NCBI GenBank assembly: GCA_002327405.1
Contig: DCVO01000095.1
Location: 547-16,455 of the forward strand
Source of the DNA: Thiobacillus sp. UBA2186
GTDB taxonomy: Bacteria; Pseudomonadota; Gammaproteobacteria; Burkholderiales; Thiobacillaceae
Direction: 5' to 3'
Length of the DNA stretch: 15,909 nt
Shown: piece by piece, positions 15,043 through 15,909 of the stretch
Layout of the letters: every line of letters starts with the position of its first letter
Numbering within the stretch: the stretch's first letter is position 1
Translations under genes and position numbers: made by a program
The notes under the pieces: generated by a model
Databases searched by the model: none
Seen by the model: only the letters and a program-made list of their open reading frames with translations
What the model was told of the DNA's origin: nothing

Positions 15043-15070
15043 AAAAAGCGCGGTCGAGCCGCGCTTTTTT
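15043..15070 (+). terminator. Strong intrinsic terminator (attenuator) upstream of thrS
   Basis: AAAAAGCGCGG (15043-15053) pairs over 11 bp with CCGCGCTTTTT (15059-15069) around loop TCGAG and ends in a T run. It lies only 46 nt before the thrS ATG, with no room for a recognisable promoter after it, so transcripts for thrS must pass through it. This is the arrangement of an attenuator. If thrS had a hidden promoter after it, the hairpin would merely end an upstream small RNA. Confidence 0.8.
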
Positions 15071-15074
15071 GTTT

Positions 15075-15098
15075 GGGTGCGCCAGCCAGGGCGCACCC
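15075..15098 (+). promoter_or_regulatory. Second leader hairpin next to the thrS ribosome site
   Basis: GGGTGCGCC (15075-15083) pairs perfectly with GGCGCACCC (15090-15098) with loop AGCCAG. It ends 4 nt before GGAG (15103-15106), the likely Shine-Dalgarno of thrS. Its position suggests a role in translation control or mRNA stability. The loop does not show a threonine anticodon, so it is not an obvious copy of the Escherichia coli thrS operator. Confidence 0.55.
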
Positions 15099-15115
15099 AC
15101 CTGGAGATGAGGATC

Positions 15116-15909
15116 ATGGTCAACGTCACCCTTCCCGATGGATCGGTCAGAAGTTTCGATAAACCGGTCACGGTCGCAGAGGTCGCGGCCGGCATCGGCC
15201 CCGGCCTTGCCAAGGCCGCGCTCGCCGGCAAGGTCGACGGCAGGCTGGTGGACACCAGCTTCGTCATGGACCGTGACAGCCAGTTGGCCATCGTCACCGC
15301 CAAGGACGCGGAGGCGCTCGATCTCATCCGCCACGACGCCGCGCACGTGATGGCGCAGGCGGTGCAGGAACTCTACCCGGGTACCCAGGTGACCATCGGC
15401 CCGGCGATCGAGGACGGTTTCTACTACGACTTCGCGCGCGAGACGCCCTTCACCCCGGAAGACCTGGAAAAGATCGAAAAGCGCATGGAAGAGATCGTCA
15501 AGCGCGACCTGCCGATCCGCCGCGAGGTGTGGGAGCGCGAGGACGCCAAGAAGGCGTTCGCCGAGCTGGGCGAGACCTACAAGGTGCAGATCATCGACGA
15601 GGTGATCCCCGAGGGCGAGGAGCTTTCCATCTATCGCCAGGGCGAGTGGTTCGACGTCTGCCGCGGCCCGCATCTTCCATCCACAGGAAAACTGCCGCGC
15701 GCCTTCAAGCTGATGAAGCTGGCCGGCGCCTACTGGCGCGGCGATTCGCGCAACCCCATGCTGCAGCGCATCTACGGCACGGCGTGGGCGAAAAAGGAAG
15801 ACCTCGACGCCTACCTGCATCGTCTGGAAGAGGCGGAAAAGCGCGACCACCGCAAGCTGTCCAGGCAGCTCGACCTTTTCCACATGCAGGACGAGGCGCC
15901 GGGCATGGT
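15116..15909 (+). CDS. thrS: Threonine--tRNA ligase, N-terminal part
   Basis: This is threonyl-tRNA synthetase, which charges tRNA-Thr. The frame runs off the window end, so only the first 264 residues are seen. Residues 1-61 form the TGS domain (VTLPDGSVRSF, GPGLAKAALAGKVDG). The editing domain follows, with the HxxxH motif HDAAH (about 73-77) and the CRGPH motif (about 180-185) that together remove mischarged serine. The start of the catalytic domain is reached (KLMKLAGAYWRGDSRNPMLQRIYG, then the KRDHRKL and HMQDEAPGM stretches). The ATG at 15116 has GGAG 9 nt upstream; a closer GAGG leaves only 3 nt. Expression is probably controlled by the leader just before it. In many betaproteobacteria infC, rpmI and rplT follow; they would be beyond the window. 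Confidence 0.97.
   Translation, partial: MVNVTLPDGSVRSFDKPVTVAEVAAGIGPGLAKAALAGKVDGRLVDTSFVMDRDSQLAIVTAKDAEALDLIRHDAAHVMAQAVQELYPGTQVTIGPAIEDGFYYDFARETPFTPEDLEKIEKRMEEIVKRDLPIRREVWEREDAKKAFAELGETYKVQIIDEVIPEGEELSIYRQGEWFDVCRGPHLPSTGKLPRAFKLMKLAGAYWRGDSRNPMLQRIYGTAWAKKEDLDAYLHRLEEAEKRDHRKLSRQLDLFHMQDEAPGM

Overview
The window looks like a chromosomal stretch of a GC-rich betaproteobacterium. I base this on the gene order lolC/E-lolD-comEC-relA, a nearby tRNA-Val and thrS, and on protein family similarity; I cannot name the genus from sequence alone. The first and last genes are cut by the window edges.

Layout. Bases 1-5764 (+) form a housekeeping block: the end of a LolC/LolE lipoprotein-release permease, lolD, comEC (DNA uptake channel) and relA (ppGpp synthetase). 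The first three genes overlap. A divergent-arm palindromic repeat separates comEC from relA, and a related palindrome lies between relA and the convergent gene after it. Bases 5867-7989 (-) carry a two-gene unit: a diguanylate cyclase with a periplasmic sensor region, then, 2 nt later, an orphan PhnD-like periplasmic binding protein. Divergent from it is a Mut7-C RNase-type protein with an N-terminal ubiquitin-like domain (8156-8911, +). Next come tRNA-Val(GAC), with a clear sigma70-type promoter, and an intrinsic terminator.

Bases about 9282-14776 are a metabolic cassette that is visibly more GC-rich than its surroundings. A tightly packed four-gene minus-strand operon encodes a two-subunit molybdenum hydroxylase of the isoquinoline oxidoreductase/aldehyde oxidoreductase type (2Fe-2S subunit, then a molybdopterin subunit with a twin-arginine signal), an XdhC-type cofactor maturase and a MocA-type nucleotidyltransferase. 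A divergent AraC-family regulator is the likely controller. In the gap between them two identical 9-bp half-sites lie exactly 21 bp apart, which is AraC-like geometry.

Bases 14891-15909 (+) hold a thrS leader (promoter, short leader ORF, intrinsic terminator, second hairpin) followed by the 5' part of thrS. No promoter fits between the terminator and thrS, so thrS is probably controlled by transcription attenuation.

The points most worth following up are the thrS leader, the AraC-type operator, the insertion of the molybdenum hydroxylase cassette between tRNA-Val and thrS, and the binding-protein/diguanylate-cyclase pair. No CRISPR array, transposase or rRNA gene was seen.
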